Positions 17,862 through 26,304 of a stretch of 38,644 nucleotides of DNA are shown in pieces. The notes beneath the pieces are model-generated. The model made no database searches and was not told where the DNA came from. It saw nothing but the letters and a program-made list of their open reading frames with translations. The DNA comes from CAINVV01 sp036508555 (GTDB taxonomy: Bacteria > Bacteroidota > Bacteroidia > Bacteroidales > Prolixibacteraceae), in assembly GCA_036508555.1 (NCBI GenBank), contig DATCHD010000097.1, forward strand, positions 1 to 38,644, read 5' to 3'. Position 1 is the first letter of the stretch; each line of letters opens with the position of its first letter. Position numbers and translations under genes: made by a program.

Positions 17862-17968
17862 AACGAGTCTTTATTTAATTGATTGGACAAGAGGGCTTTT
17901 TTCACATAATAGGCAATACGATTACTTTTAAGCCTGATGCAGTTTGATAGAAATATAATGAAAGTGTA

Positions 17969-18973
17969 ATGAATAGCGAAATCCTCATTTACCAAAACTC
18001 CGATGGCAGCATCAAAATTGATGTTCGCTTGGAGGAAGATACCGTTTGGCTTTCGCAAGAGCAAATGGCTGAACTATTTGGCAAAGGCCGGAGTACCGTT
18101 GCTGAACACATCGCTAATGTGTATGAAGAAGCTGAATTGGAGCCAAATCGAACTTGTCGGAAATTCCGACAAGTTCGTCAGGAAGGAATCAGAGAAGTTG
18201 AGCGGGAGATTGATCACTACAATCTTGACGTTATTATCTCGGTAGGTTACAGGGTAAAATCACCTCAGGGTACTCAATTCCGCATTTGGACTACTCAAAG
18301 GCTTAAAGAATACATTATCAAAGGGTTTGCCTTAAATGATGACCGTTTTAAATCGGGCAATTCCATGAACTATTTCACTGAATTGCAGGAACGCATCCGG
18401 GAGATACGAATTTCGGAAAGATTCTTCTACCAGAAAATCAAAGACATTTATACCACCAGCATTGACTACAACCCCAAAGACGAAAAGACTATTGAGTTTT
18501 TCAAAATAGTGCAAAACAAACTGTTGCGGGCGATAAGCCAACAAACAGCAGCCGAGCTGATTTACAGAAGAGTGGACGCAAGTTTACCTCTCATGGGAAT
18601 GCAATCGTTGGACAAAAAGAGTCCTGTTGCCATCAAAAAATCGGACGTAAGTATTGCAAAGAACTACCTGAACGAAGATGAAATTAAACTGCTCGGTTTA
18701 CTGGTAGAACAATATCTGGCATTTGCCGAAACTATGGCGCAGCAAGGCGTTCCCATGTATATGGCTGATTGGATACAACGCTTGGATGTTATCTTGCAAT
18801 TAAACAGGAGAGAGTTACTCACTCATGCTGGAAAAATCAGCCACGAAAAAGCGTTGAAGAAATCGGGTGAAGAGTTCGAAAAATACACGATCGCTCAAAA
18901 AGCAATCGAAAAAGAGCAAAGTCTCAAAGAAATAGAGGAGGATATTAAGAAACTAAAAAAACCTCTGCCATGA
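17969..18973 (+). CDS. RhuM-family protein
   Basis: A 334-residue protein of the RhuM family (named after a protein of Salmonella pathogenicity island 3). The N-terminal part has a DNA-binding look (TVWLSQEQMAELFGKGRSTV, AEHIANVYEE). The hallmark is IDHYNLDVIISVGYRVKSPQ followed by GTQFRIWTTQRLKEYIIKGF. The rest is largely helical, with a charged C-terminus. Molecular function is not established. Genes of this family often sit inside type I restriction-modification operons, and here the stop codon overlaps the start of an hsdR remnant (ATGA). The reading frame looks intact. A 29-nt perfect palindrome lies within codons 60-70. The start at 17969 fits homologues (short residues, then IYQNSDGSIKIDVRLEEDTV). 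Confidence 0.88.
   Translation: MNSEILIYQNSDGSIKIDVRLEEDTVWLSQEQMAELFGKGRSTVAEHIANVYEEAELEPNRTCRKFRQVRQEGIREVEREIDHYNLDVIISVGYRVKSPQGTQFRIWTTQRLKEYIIKGFALNDDRFKSGNSMNYFTELQERIREIRISERFFYQKIKDIYTTSIDYNPKDEKTIEFFKIVQNKLLRAISQQTAAELIYRRVDASLPLMGMQSLDKKSPVAIKKSDVSIAKNYLNEDEIKLLGLLVEQYLAFAETMAQQGVPMYMADWIQRLDVILQLNRRELLTHAGKISHEKALKKSGEEFEKYTIAQKAIEKEQSLKEIEEDIKKLKKPLP
18149..18177. repeat. 29-nt perfect palindrome inside rhuM
   Basis: CGAACTTGTCGGAA (18149-18162), a single central A, and its exact reverse complement TTCCGACAAGTTCG (18164-18177). It is read in frame as part of NRTCRKFRQVR in the RhuM protein. Either a natural coincidence of codons or a small palindromic element that spread into coding sequence without breaking the frame. 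Confidence 0.8.
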
Positions 18974-19174
18974 AGTTCACCGAAGAAAAATTAGAGAGGG
19001 CTTTTATCGAGTTGTTGGGGCTGGAATAAACGCGACGATATTAAATCGGCCCTGAAAGTCGGATTAATTTTGCTTTTGGATGAGTTTGGCTATCCCCCGG
19101 TAGAGCGGGACGAAGTTTATGTTGAGATTTTCGAACAAGCGGAGAATTTCAAGAAGAATAATTCACGATCATAA
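18970..19174 (+). pseudogene. Type I restriction subunit R (hsdR) with almost the whole gene deleted
   Basis: The ATG overlaps the rhuM stop (ATGA). The first 19 codons read MKFTEEKLERAFIELLGLE, the usual start of Bacteroidota HsdR proteins, and stop at 19027-19029. Almost at once another frame reads RDDIKSALKVGLILLLDEFG, YPPVERDEVYVEIFEQAENF and ends KKNNSRS at a TAA (19172-19174), the typical C-terminus of the same protein. Roughly a thousand codons, including the nuclease and helicase domains, are missing. This is a deletion relic showing that a type I system once occupied the site. The overlap with rhuM indicates that the two genes formed one operon. Confidence 0.75.
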
Positions 19175-19189
19175 ACTGAATTTATAATT

Positions 19190-19224
19190 AAACCCCCTGC
19201 AAAACTTAATTTGCAGGGGGTTTT
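19190..19224. terminator. Strong intrinsic terminator at the end of the defence island
   Basis: AAACCCCCTGCAAA (19190-19203) and TTTGCAGGGGGTTT (19210-19223) form a 14-bp perfect stem with a 6-base loop. The stem is flanked by an A run on the left and a T run on the right, so it can work in both directions. It lies between the hsdR relic (plus strand) and the convergent lyase gene (minus strand). Confidence 0.85.
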
Positions 19225-19237
19225 GATACTGTTAGCA

Positions 19238-19265
19238 AGGCCCTTCGACTGCGCTCAGGGACCGG
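19238..19265. repeat. Single 28-nt repeat unit (GGCCCTTCGACTGCGCTCAGGG family)
   Basis: The 28 bases are identical to the right arm of the inverted pair at 30566-30593. This solitary unit lies just after the terminator and before the 3' end of the lyase gene. Related units occur at 6184, 28543, 30528 and 38133. Confidence 0.8.
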
Positions 19266-19277
19266 GACCGGAACAAA

Positions 19278-20744
19278 TTAAAGGCTATCGCCAAAATCCT
19301 TGCGGAATTTTGCCACGAGTTTTTCTACCCAGTCGCCGGTTGGTTTCAGTTTACCAACGAAGAATCGAAGTACCGGAGGCTCTTCTGTCCACTCGAGTCC
19401 GCCGACCAGGTGCCGATTTTCATACAGCCATTTGATCCGGTCTTCGGCATATTTGACCTGCGACAAGGTGAATACCCTTCTGGGGAAAGCCAGACGCAAC
19501 AATTCCACATCCGACATCACGTCGTTGCCATCCGCGTCGCGAACACTGGAGATCGTTCCGCGTTCCATCCCTCTGATTCCGGAAGCTACATAAAGCGCTG
19601 CGGCTAAGGCACCTGCAGGATACTGTGCCTGAGGCAGATGCGATAGGAAGGCACCCGCGTCGAGGTGGCATCCAAGTCCACCGGCAGGAGTAATCACCGG
19701 AATTCCACTTTTGTCGAGGGTGTCGACCAGGTATTTGATGAAAGTCGGAGAATGACTGATCACATCAAAATCAAGTGTCTCATACAATCCGACTGTCATG
19801 GCTTCAATTTCGCGCACGCTCATTCCACCATAGGTAAGAAAACCTTCGAAGAGTGGTACCCAGTCGCGCATCTGCATGTAAATTTCACGGTTATTGGTGC
19901 AGATACCACCACCACGAGCACAGCTCACCTTACGTCCGGAGAAATAGGAAAAGTCGGTGTAGCTAAGCATTTCGTGCATAATATCCTTCAGGGAAACATC
20001 CTGGTAACCCTCCTCGCGGATTTTGATGAAATAGAGGTTCTCATTAATCAGACTGGTGTCCATCAACAACTTGATTCCATGCTTTTTAGCGATAGCAGAA
20101 GCTTCACGGAGATTTTTCATGGAGAACGGCTGACCCCCGATCAGGTTGGTGCCAGCTTCGAAGCGGATAAACGCAACATTTTCGGCACCCCATTTCTCAA
20201 TGACCTTGTTGAGTTTATTGATGTCCATGTTTCCCTTAAACGGAAAATTGCTTTTCGTCTTCAGCGCTTCGTCCGTGTAAATTTCCTCCACGGTACCGCC
20301 GCACATTTCGATGTGGGCCTTGGTGGTGGTGAAGTGATAGTTCATAGGTATCACGGTGCCGGGTTTGACGAAAGACTTGGAGATGATATGCTCGGCAGCG
20401 CGGCCCTGGTGCACGGGCAAATAATATTTTTGGTTGAAAACATCCTGAATAGCTTTTTCCAGCTTGGTGAAACTTGCAGAACCCGCATAAGAGTCGTCTG
20501 CCACACTCATGGCAGCTATCTGATTGTCGCTCATCGCGTTGGTTCCGGAATCGGTGAGCATATCGAGATAAATATCCTTGTTCATTAACAGGAAAGTGTT
20601 GAATCCTGCACTGTAGATAGCCTCGCTACGCTCTTCTACCGGAAGGAGGTTAAGTTTTTGAACAACACGTACTTTATGCATTTCTAACGGAGTTTCCTCG
20701 CCGCTGTAAAATTTCACAGTCTTCAGTTTGTTTGATTTTTCCAT
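19278..20744 (-). CDS. Tyrosine phenol-lyase/tryptophanase-family beta-eliminating lyase
   Basis: A 488-residue PLP enzyme of the family that cleaves aromatic amino acids to pyruvate, ammonia and phenol or indole. Conserved parts are YSAGFNTFLLMNKDIYLDML, TDSGTNAMSD, SYAGS, HQGR (R115), NYHFTTT, GTNLIGGQ (N200) and the Schiff-base lysine K272 in FSGRKVSCARGGG. GIRGMERGTIS (R395 in MERG) matches tyrosine phenol-lyase, where this arginine helps bind the phenol, rather than tryptophanase. Odd: the usual D-x-x-R that contacts the cofactor is DTSL here (D229, L232), so a normally important arginine is leucine. It is about 30 residues longer than the Citrobacter enzyme, mostly N-terminal. Substrate therefore uncertain. 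It is convergent with the defence island and divergent from the M16 genes. Confidence 0.85.
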   Translation of the reverse strand: MEKSNKLKTVKFYSGEETPLEMHKVRVVQKLNLLPVEERSEAIYSAGFNTFLLMNKDIYLDMLTDSGTNAMSDNQIAAMSVADDSYAGSASFTKLEKAIQDVFNQKYYLPVHQGRAAEHIISKSFVKPGTVIPMNYHFTTTKAHIEMCGGTVEEIYTDEALKTKSNFPFKGNMDINKLNKVIEKWGAENVAFIRFEAGTNLIGGQPFSMKNLREASAIAKKHGIKLLMDTSLINENLYFIKIREEGYQDVSLKDIMHEMLSYTDFSYFSGRKVSCARGGGICTNNREIYMQMRDWVPLFEGFLTYGGMSVREIEAMTVGLYETLDFDVISHSPTFIKYLVDTLDKSGIPVITPAGGLGCHLDAGAFLSHLPQAQYPAGALAAALYVASGIRGMERGTISSVRDADGNDVMSDVELLRLAFPRRVFTLSQVKYAEDRIKWLYENRHLVGGLEWTEEPPVLRFFVGKLKPTGDWVEKLVAKFRKDFGDSL

Positions 20745-21053
20745 TGCTAATTAAATTGAAATAAATATGTATAGAGCCTACAATTGGCACTTAACAGAAC
20801 ACTAGTTCTTTCGGTTTGAAATAAATTTTGCGAGTTTACTAATTTATAATCCGACATTCAAGTTAATGTAAGAGTTAATAAGTAGATGAATAGTTATTTA
20901 TATTGTATAAAAACAATCAACCCCTGACTTCCTGTTTTTCCTGAATCCGATGCCAGTTATTTAAGCAGCTATCTGTAAGAATCACTATATTTGCCAAAAT
21001 TTTTCTTTAAACAGGATGCCTTTCCCGGTAATCCGGTCAGTATTTCGACAACC
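20745..21053. promoter_or_regulatory. Divergent intergenic region with candidate M16 promoter box (TATATTTG at 20986-20993)
   Basis: An AT-rich spacer of about 310 bases between the lyase gene (minus) and the peptidase pair (plus). TATATTTG at 20986-20993 fits the TAnnTTTG box and would start transcription about 50 bases before the ATG at 21054. No clear -33 element is visible. For the lyase gene I see no convincing box. No small gene is supported. Confidence 0.45.
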
Positions 21054-22304
21054 ATGATTCAATTCGATAAGATCAAATTAGACAACGGACTGACGGTCAT
21101 TGTCCACACCGACAAAAGCACGCCTTTCGTTGCAGTTAATGTCTGTTACAAGGTGGGTTCCAAGCATGAAGATCCGAACAGAACCGGCTTTGCGCACCTG
21201 TTTGAGCACCTCACATTTGGCGGTTCTGCCAATGTGAAGGACTTTGACCTTGCCGTTCAGAGAGCAGGAGGTGCGAACAACGCCTTTACCTCAAATGATC
21301 TGACAAATTACTATATAACCCTGCCTGCCAACAACATAGAGACAGCGTTGTGGTTGGAATCGGACAGGATGCTCGGTCCTAAGTTTTCCAAAAAGGGATT
21401 GGATGTTCAGAAAAAAGTGGTGATAGAGGAGTTCCGTCAGCGCAATCTCAATAAACCTTATGGCGATGTTTGGCATCTGCTGCGCGACCTGGCCTACAAG
21501 GTACACCCATATCGCTGGCCCACCATCGGACTTATACCTGAGCACATCGAATCGGCCGGTTTGGGTGATGTGAAAGATTTTTTCTTCCATCATTATGCTC
21601 CCAACAATGCAGTGCTCGTGATCAGTGGAAACATTGCATCTGCCGAAGCCTTCCAACTTGCACAGAAGTGGTTCGGTGACATCCCCTCGCGGGAAATCAC
21701 TCCGTATCTAGCTCAGACTGAACCACTCCAGCAAACAGATCAAGAAATAACTGTCTACCGGGATGTTCCCATCGACACCTTTTATGTCGCCTGGCACATG
21801 GGCGCCAGAAACGATAAAAATTTCTATGTGCTTGATCTCCTTTCAGATATACTTTCAAACGGCAGTTCATCCAGATTTGAAGTCAGGCTGGTAAAAGAGC
21901 AGAAACTCTTCACTGAAGCAGATGCTTACCTATCGGGGGAAAATGAACCCGGATTATTTATTGCAACAGGCAAGGCCTCAACCGGTGTCGACATTCACCT
22001 GGCGAGAGAGAAGATGTTAGAAGAAATTATGATGACGGTTGAAACGCCTATCACCGCTTACGAGCTGGAAAAAGTCAAGAACAGGGTAGAATCCGATTTG
22101 CTGCTCAATGAGATAGGGTACCTGGAAAAAGCGATTCAGCTGGCATCTTTCGAGATCATGGGAGACGCTTCGGAGATCAATCGTCAGGGAGAAAAGTACA
22201 GGGAGATTACCGCGGAGGATCTCCTGGAGACAGCCAATCTCCTCTTTAGAAAAGGAAACCGCAATATCCTGAACTATCTTTCCCTTCAAAATTCTAAAAA
22301 ATGA
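21054..22304 (+). CDS. M16 family zinc peptidase, catalytic subunit
   Basis: A 416-residue processing-peptidase-like protein. The inverted zinc motif HLFEH (H48, E51, H52) is followed by a distal glutamate in VVIEEFRQR (about residue 125), giving a complete HxxEH...E metal site. VNVCYKVGSKHEDPNRTGFA and the HHYAPNNAVLVISG block are typical of the family. No signal peptide is seen at the chosen start. The ATG at 21054 is preferred to an in-frame TTG at 20991 because homologues begin just before FDKIKLDNGLTVIV and because the promoter-like box overlaps the TTG. It overlaps the next gene by 4 bases (ATGA). The pair probably forms a heterodimer degrading or processing peptides. Confidence 0.92.
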   Translation: MIQFDKIKLDNGLTVIVHTDKSTPFVAVNVCYKVGSKHEDPNRTGFAHLFEHLTFGGSANVKDFDLAVQRAGGANNAFTSNDLTNYYITLPANNIETALWLESDRMLGPKFSKKGLDVQKKVVIEEFRQRNLNKPYGDVWHLLRDLAYKVHPYRWPTIGLIPEHIESAGLGDVKDFFFHHYAPNNAVLVISGNIASAEAFQLAQKWFGDIPSREITPYLAQTEPLQQTDQEITVYRDVPIDTFYVAWHMGARNDKNFYVLDLLSDILSNGSSSRFEVRLVKEQKLFTEADAYLSGENEPGLFIATGKASTGVDIHLAREKMLEEIMMTVETPITAYELEKVKNRVESDLLLNEIGYLEKAIQLASFEIMGDASEINRQGEKYREITAEDLLETANLLFRKGNRNILNYLSLQNSKK

Positions 22305-23581
22305 GCCCATTCAGAAAAATAGCTCCGGAAGTACATTCCGTCGATAAGATTGATTTTATCGAACCGGAGCATCAGCTTTTGCCAGGAGGCACCACCTTTT
22401 TCACCCTAAACGGTGGAACGCAGGAAGTGGTCAAGCTGGATTTCAGCTTCAAGGCCGGTAACTGGTACGAAGACTCCAAGTTGGACAGTTTAATGGCTGC
22501 TTCCATGATAGCTGAAGGCACATCCAGCAAGACCGCCCGGGAGATCGCTGACAGAATAGATTTTTATGGCGCCCAGTTTAACTCGATCCCATATTACGAC
22601 AACAATTATGTTTCGCTGTTAGCGCTGAAAAAACATCTTCCTCACCTGATCCCACTGCTGGCAGAGATCATTCAGGATGCTTCCTTTCCTGAGCATGAAT
22701 TCGAAATTGCCCGACAAAAACGCAAGCAAAGAGCACAAGTAGATGCTGAGAAAGTTGGGATGGTTGCACAGCGTGCTTTCCTAAGATCTCTTTTGGGACC
22801 AGGTCACCCCTATGCTCCGGTCGCTTCGCCAGAGGCATACGATTCGGTAACGGTTGAGGGTGCCATGAGCAATTACAAGAAGCATTATTATTCAGCTAAC
22901 GCCACCCTCTTCGCCTCAGGAGATGTGGATGAGGAGGTAAAGAAAATGATTGCTGATCATTTTGGTCCTGCCTGGGGAACCCCCTCAAAGTTCAAAACAG
23001 ATCAGGTTCCAGGGCAAAGTTCAGGTGAAAGAAGTAGTTTCATTGAGCGGGAAAATGCCAATCAGAATGCTGTCACCATTGGAAAGAGGGTTCCCACCCA
23101 GCATCACCCCGATTCACCCGGACTTAAGTTGTTGACCACCATTTTCGGAGGCTATTTCGGTTCCAGGTTGATGAGTAATCTCCGGGAGGAGAAAGGGCTC
23201 ACCTATGGCATTCATGCGTCTGTGGTGTCGTTTGTCCGTGATGCTATCTTCATGATCCATGCCGAAATAACTGCCGAAAAAACAGAGGAAGCTATTAAGG
23301 AGATTTTCCATGAAATGCAGCGACTGCAGGATGAACTCGTTCCGGAATCGGAACTCGAGCCTTTGCGGAGTTTCCTTTCGGGAAGGATGCTCGAAGACTT
23401 CGACGGACCGTTTGCCCGCGCACAGAGTTTTTCCTCGCTTTACGAAGCCGGACTGAAGGTTGACTATTTTGACAAGATCATTCACGCCATCAAGACCACT
23501 ACGCCTGAGCAAATCAGGGAACTGGCCCGGAAATATTTCGATCCTGAAACGATGTATACGGTAGCGGCTGGCAAAAAATAA
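22301..23581 (+). CDS. M16 family peptidase-like protein, non-catalytic partner
   Basis: A 426-residue homologue of the preceding gene in which the HxxEH zinc motif is absent (MIAEGTSSKTAREIADRID stands in its place). The C-terminal substrate-binding block FGSRLMSNLREEKGLTYGIH, with the R/Y pair typical of M16B partner subunits, is kept. In such pairs one chain holds the zinc and the other completes the substrate chamber. The ATGA overlap with the upstream gene supports equal production of the two chains. The gene ends 2 bases before the convergent stop of the YhcC-like gene, with no room for a separate terminator. Confidence 0.92.
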   Translation: MSPFRKIAPEVHSVDKIDFIEPEHQLLPGGTTFFTLNGGTQEVVKLDFSFKAGNWYEDSKLDSLMAASMIAEGTSSKTAREIADRIDFYGAQFNSIPYYDNNYVSLLALKKHLPHLIPLLAEIIQDASFPEHEFEIARQKRKQRAQVDAEKVGMVAQRAFLRSLLGPGHPYAPVASPEAYDSVTVEGAMSNYKKHYYSANATLFASGDVDEEVKKMIADHFGPAWGTPSKFKTDQVPGQSSGERSSFIERENANQNAVTIGKRVPTQHHPDSPGLKLLTTIFGGYFGSRLMSNLREEKGLTYGIHASVVSFVRDAIFMIHAEITAEKTEEAIKEIFHEMQRLQDELVPESELEPLRSFLSGRMLEDFDGPFARAQSFSSLYEAGLKVDYFDKIIHAIKTTTPEQIRELARKYFDPETMYTVAAGKK

Positions 23582-23583
23582 TG

Positions 23584-24525
23584 TTATAACCTTTTCCCTT
23601 GCCACGTGTCCCGCTCAAGCATCAGTTTGTCGACTTTGGCTACAAACTCGTAATTTTTCAATCCCCAGGAGGGGGCGATGACCATACCGGCAGGAGCTGA
23701 ACTGACGAAGCGCTGAACGATGATTTTGGGAGAAAGATGCTCCAGAAATCTAACCACCAGATCGGCATACTCCTGCACTTCGAACAGATGAAATCCTAAA
23801 GGGTTTTTCTTATAATCAACAGCCATACGGGTACCCTTATGTATCTGAAGCTGATGCAGTTTAATGCTGCGAACAGGTAATTTCGAAAGAATTTTGGCGT
23901 ATTGGATAAAGTCTTCTTCTCCCTCGCCGGGAAGGCCGAGTATAAGATGCACGCAATTGTCAATACCCCGTTGGGCGATCCGGTGAATGGCTTCGATTGA
24001 TTCCTGAACGGTATGTCCGCGGTTGATCCGCAGAAGCGTCTCATCCTTTAGACTCTCGATACCCAGTTCAAGTGAAACGTAACATTTACCAGCAAATTCC
24101 TCTAACAAATCGAGTATTTCCTCACTCAAACAATCGGGCCGTGTGGCAATCACCAATCCGATGACCTCCGGATGCCGCAGTGCATCCTCATAGGTTTGAC
24201 GAAGAATTTCTGCCGGAGCATAGGTATTGCTATAGGCCTGAAAATAGGCCAAGTACCTCATGGTTGGGTATTTCTTCGCGAAAAACTGAATTCCCTTAAT
24301 GATTTGATCCTCTATAATTTTTTCAGTCCGGCAGTAATCCGGATTGAAACTCTTGTTATTGCAGTAGGTGCAACCACCGGTGCCTTTGGAACCATCCCGG
24401 TTAGGGCAGGTAAAACCTGCATCGAGCGAAATTTTCTGGACACGGCCATCGAACCGCCTTCTGAACCAGGCGGAATAGTCTTTGTATCTTTTGTCACTCC
24501 CCCAAAGAAATTCTTTGTCAACCAT
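23584..24525 (-). CDS. Radical SAM protein of the YhcC type (TIGR01212 family)
   Basis: A 313-residue radical SAM protein. The cluster cysteines lie in FTCPNRDGSKGTGGCTYC, the spaced CxxxxxxxxxCxxC pattern that sets this family apart from the common CxxxCxxC enzymes. AYFQAYSNTYAP, GLVIATRPDC and VSLELGIESLKDETLLRINR are also family signatures. The substrate is not established; distant relatives act on tRNA. It appears to be a single gene, transcribed toward the M16 pair and separated from DUF4301 by a repeat element. Start at KxxK-like WGSDKRYKDYSAWFRRRFDG, as usual for the family. Confidence 0.88.
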   Translation of the reverse strand: MVDKEFLWGSDKRYKDYSAWFRRRFDGRVQKISLDAGFTCPNRDGSKGTGGCTYCNNKSFNPDYCRTEKIIEDQIIKGIQFFAKKYPTMRYLAYFQAYSNTYAPAEILRQTYEDALRHPEVIGLVIATRPDCLSEEILDLLEEFAGKCYVSLELGIESLKDETLLRINRGHTVQESIEAIHRIAQRGIDNCVHLILGLPGEGEEDFIQYAKILSKLPVRSIKLHQLQIHKGTRMAVDYKKNPLGFHLFEVQEYADLVVRFLEHLSPKIIVQRFVSSAPAGMVIAPSWGLKNYEFVAKVDKLMLERDTWQGKRL

Positions 24526-24583
24526 TATCCCATTTAATCCCCCAAATTTACTCTTTCATTCTTCACTATTCACTTTATATATT

Positions 24584-24657
24584 GCTCCAGTGGATTTGCA
24601 ATCCGCTGGCATTCTTTCACCACCGGATTACAAATCCGCTGGAGCGAGACCGGTCCC
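24584..24657. repeat. Palindromic repeat element (copy 2), double hairpin with outer stem
   Basis: Outer arms GCTCCAG (24584-24590) and CTGGAGC (24639-24645) enclose two hairpins: 24587-24609 with TTTGCAA centre (stems CCAGTGGA/TCCGCTGG) and 24620-24642 with TTACAAA centre. ACCGGTCCC follows at 24649-24657, a fragment of the second repeat family. Copy 3 at 28472 has the same plan. Confidence 0.8.
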
Positions 24658-24709
24658 ATTTTCCCATTTCGTTTCCTTTTCCTAAATTCAGCCAATAGAA
24701 AATTGAAAC

Positions 24710-26263
24710 GTGAAAACCTTGTTCACAGCAGCAGATAAGCAACAAATTCTTGCACGCGGCAGTCACCCCGAAGAAATTCAGAATCAGATCGCTCATTTCG
24801 TCAGGGGATTCCCGTTTCTGAAGACTGTGAACCCTGCCAGCGTAGGAAATGGAATCACCCGGCTCAGTGAATCGGAATGTTCGAGATTGGTCGACTTTTA
24901 TGAAGCGCAACTGGAAACAGGCACCATTCCGTTGAAATTTGTTCCCGCATCCGGCGCCGCCAGCAGAATGTTTCATGCCCTCTTTTCTTACCAGGAAGAG
25001 GCTGGTAACAACGACGAGGCACCACAACTTTTAACGCTGGATCGTCACAAAAGCGTGAGGAATTTCTTTGACCAGCTTTCCAAATTCGCTTTTTATCCTG
25101 TGCTGATCGAAAAACTGGGCTCCCTGAAAGAGGCTACCGGAAGACTGAAATATGTGGAGATTTTGCGCGCTGTGCTTTCCCCGGAAGGGCTAAACTACGG
25201 ATTCCTGCCCAAAGGATTGCTCGATTTTCACCAATATTCGGATCACGGCAGGACGCCGGCAGAAGAGCATCTCGTGGAAGGCGCACTGTACGGAGCAGAT
25301 GCGAAAAATATTGTAAGGATTCACTTTACGGTTTCGTCCGAACATCTGCCTCTTTTTAAAAAGAAATGCCAGACGGCGGCAAAAGATTTCGGGAAAAGAT
25401 ATGAAGTTCAGTACAACATTTCCTTCTCAGAGCAAAAACCTTCGACCGACACCATCGCGGTAGATGAAAACAACGAGCCTTTCCGGACCACCGAAGGGAA
25501 ATTGTTTTTCAGACCGGCCGGACACGGTGCGCTGCTTGAGAATCTTAACGACCTTCAGGCCGACCTGATTTTCGTAAAGAATATCGACAACGTCGTTCCT
25601 GATCGGTTAAAAGACGACACCATTAAATACAAAAAAGCGATTGCAGGTATGCTGCTGGAGCGCCAGAATCAAATCTTTGAGAACCTGCGTTGTCTCGATA
25701 ATGCCTCGCAGCTTACTGATTTTCAAATAGATGAGATGCTGGAATTTCTAGAACATGAGCTTTCGACCCGACCTGCTGGAAAAGTTCATTTTACAGACCG
25801 TCCGTCTAAAATCGAATATTTGAAATCCAAGCTGAACAGGCCTATCCGCATATGCGGCATGGTGAAAAACGAAGGAGAACCGGGTGGCGGACCCTTCTGG
25901 GCTATCCAGCCCGACGGCACCACTACGCTGCAGGTGGTCGAGAGTAGTCAGATCGATCTGAAGAACCCCGACCAGTCAGCCATTGCTTCCCACGCAACAC
26001 ACTTCAACCCAGTCGACCTGGTGTGCGGCATCCGCAATTTCAGGGGCGAAAAATTTGCTTTACCTGATTTCCGGAATCCCGAAACGGGTTTCATTTCAAC
26101 CAAATTCAAAGATGGGAAACCGCTTAAGGCTCAGGAACTTCCGGGGCTGTGGAATGGTGCAATGTCCGATTGGATCACCTTCTTCGTGGAGGTGCCACCT
26201 ATCACTTTCAACCCGGTCAAGACAGTTAATGACCTTTTAAGGCCGGAACATCAGCCTATTTAA
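24710..26263 (+). CDS. DUF4301 family protein
   Basis: A 517-residue protein of a family restricted mainly to Bacteroidota. LKFVPASGAASRMFHALFSY near the N-terminus is a GxGxR-like loop seen in nucleotidyltransferase-type folds. FRPAGHGALLENLNDLQADL and FVKNIDNVVPDRLKD resemble UDP-sugar pyrophosphorylases, and ICGMVKNEGEPGGGPFWA with ASHATHFNPVDLVCGIRNF are further conserved blocks. A role as a sugar-nucleotide transferase is likely by fold, but no substrate is known. The start is GTG at 24710. Homologues begin close to this residue, and no ATG lies nearby in frame. A TPR gene follows after about 40 bases. Confidence 0.87.
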   Translation: MKTLFTAADKQQILARGSHPEEIQNQIAHFVRGFPFLKTVNPASVGNGITRLSESECSRLVDFYEAQLETGTIPLKFVPASGAASRMFHALFSYQEEAGNNDEAPQLLTLDRHKSVRNFFDQLSKFAFYPVLIEKLGSLKEATGRLKYVEILRAVLSPEGLNYGFLPKGLLDFHQYSDHGRTPAEEHLVEGALYGADAKNIVRIHFTVSSEHLPLFKKKCQTAAKDFGKRYEVQYNISFSEQKPSTDTIAVDENNEPFRTTEGKLFFRPAGHGALLENLNDLQADLIFVKNIDNVVPDRLKDDTIKYKKAIAGMLLERQNQIFENLRCLDNASQLTDFQIDEMLEFLEHELSTRPAGKVHFTDRPSKIEYLKSKLNRPIRICGMVKNEGEPGGGPFWAIQPDGTTTLQVVESSQIDLKNPDQSAIASHATHFNPVDLVCGIRNFRGEKFALPDFRNPETGFISTKFKDGKPLKAQELPGLWNGAMSDWITFFVEVPPITFNPVKTVNDLLRPEHQPI

Positions 26264-26274
26264 TCCATTTTGAT

Positions 26275-26282
26275 TAACTTTG
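26275..26282 (+). promoter_or_regulatory. Candidate -7 promoter box before the TPR gene
   Basis: TAACTTTG matches TAnnTTTG and stands 22 bases before the ATG at 26305, a suitable distance for a short leader. No clear -33 element. The same octamer recurs before the DUF58 gene at 30645. Confidence 0.35.
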
Positions 26283-26304
26283 TAACGATTTTAAGTGGTT
26301 CGAT

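Noticed and set aside
19665..20588. A 307-codon plus-strand frame
   Set aside because: Lies wholly antisense to the well-supported lyase gene and shows no recognisable domain.
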